Below are positions 63,633 through 64,000 of a DNA stretch of 64,000 bases, piece after piece. The translations under genes and the position numbers were made by a program. The DNA lies in the NCBI GenBank assembly GCA_009599575.1, contig VWND01000045.1, positions 62,001-126,000 of the forward strand, written 5' to 3'. The number at the start of each line of letters is the position of its first letter. Position 1 is the first letter of the stretch. This DNA is from Blumeriella jaapii (lineage: Eukaryota; Ascomycota; Leotiomycetes; Helotiales; Drepanopezizaceae). Under the pieces are notes generated by a model. It saw nothing but the letters and a program-made list of their open reading frames with translations. It was not told where the DNA came from and did not search any database.

Positions 63633-64000
63633 CTGTAACCACCAAAACGAAAAAAAAAGAAAAAAACACGAGTTCCCCGAGAAAATAAACCGCCTCATTC
63701 GTACGTACCAAACACCTCCCAGCTCGAACCGCTCGCTTACCCTAATACGCGAACGAGAAAAGAAGATTGGTTAAAAAAAAAAAAAAGAAAGATCGCGTAC
63801 GCCTAGGCGGGTACACCCATCCATCCATCCAGCGTCCAGCAAGCGTCCAGCAAGCAAAACAATGGAAGTAAGCCAAGCGAGGCGCACTCCCTCCCCACCC
63901 ATCGATTGCTCCCCTCCCCCCCCTTCCTTTCTGTTTCCCCCCCCTCTCTCTTTCGGCCTTTTCCCCTTCTTCCTCTTTCGTGCGTGCCGTCGGAGACTTG
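63633..64000. other. Right-edge region, possible promoter of a gene beyond the window
   Basis: Unique sequence with short A-runs and GCGTCCAGCAA/CATC repeats (63815-63855). A pyrimidine-rich tract runs to the edge. ATGGAA/GTAAGC at 63862 could be a tiny first exon followed by an intron, but nothing confirms it. Confidence 0.3.

Noticed and set aside
63862..63872. ATGGAA followed by GTAAGC as a first exon of a next gene
   Set aside because: Plausible given tiny first exons elsewhere here, but no downstream exon is within the window to support it.

Overview
The window is nuclear DNA from a filamentous ascomycete (Pezizomycotina). A dothideomycete-like genome is my guess; no marker here proves the class. 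The evidence is short GT-AG introns (mostly 46-90 nt) with CTAAC or CTGAC branch sites, fungal housekeeping genes with mitochondrial presequences, a PRC2 subunit, and transposon relics whose decay looks like repeat-induced point mutation (RIP).

Layout. 1-2.6 kb: TA-rich relic of a Ty3/gypsy chromovirus followed by a decayed 84-bp tandem repeat. 3.6-6.5 kb (-): nuclear coiled-coil protein. 7.6-9.2 kb (+): RuvB-like helicase 2. 9.5-11.2 kb (-): LIN1/CD2BP2 GYF protein. 11.5-12.8 kb (+): UFD1. 13.6-15.7 kb (-): amidoligase-like protein. 16.5-18.9 kb (-): F-box protein. 19.5-22.1 kb (+): SUZ12/VEFS-box protein with a C-terminal PHD-like finger. 23.4-24.1 kb: 112-bp satellite. 24.8-27.6 kb (+): basic Ser/Pro-rich nuclear protein. 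29.4-30.6 kb (-): second F-box protein. 31.4-33.8 kb (-): HDA1-type histone deacetylase. 36.6-37.8 kb (-): GAPDH. 40.1-41.0 kb (+): cytochrome c oxidase subunit 5/IV. 42.9-44.8 kb (-): mitochondrial ClpX. 46.0-48.5 kb (+): glycogen branching enzyme. 49.2-51.2 kb (+): ATP synthase beta. 52.2 kb (+): intron-containing tRNA-Asp. 55.8-57.0 kb (-): triose-phosphate/nucleotide-sugar-type transporter. 59.8-62.2 kb (+): UDP-glucose 6-dehydrogenase. 63.05-63.63 kb: short Tc1/mariner element with intact terminal repeats around a RIP-decayed transposase tail.

Functionally this is a core chromosome segment bordered by decayed transposons at both ends. I see no secondary-metabolite cluster or operon-like system. 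Three chromatin genes (RVB2, SUZ12-like, HDA1-like) lie within 26 kb and four genes serve mitochondria or carbon metabolism, but nothing shows coordinated action. The intergenic DNA from about 27 kb on is unusually long and full of microsatellites and the palindrome TACTGTA/TACAGTA.

Four genes (coiled-coil, SUZ12-like, second F-box, UDP-glucose dehydrogenase) each carry one apparent single-base indel in otherwise intact coding sequence. Assembly error is the simplest explanation, but all four need checking. Exon boundaries were read by eye from splice signals and reading-frame continuity.
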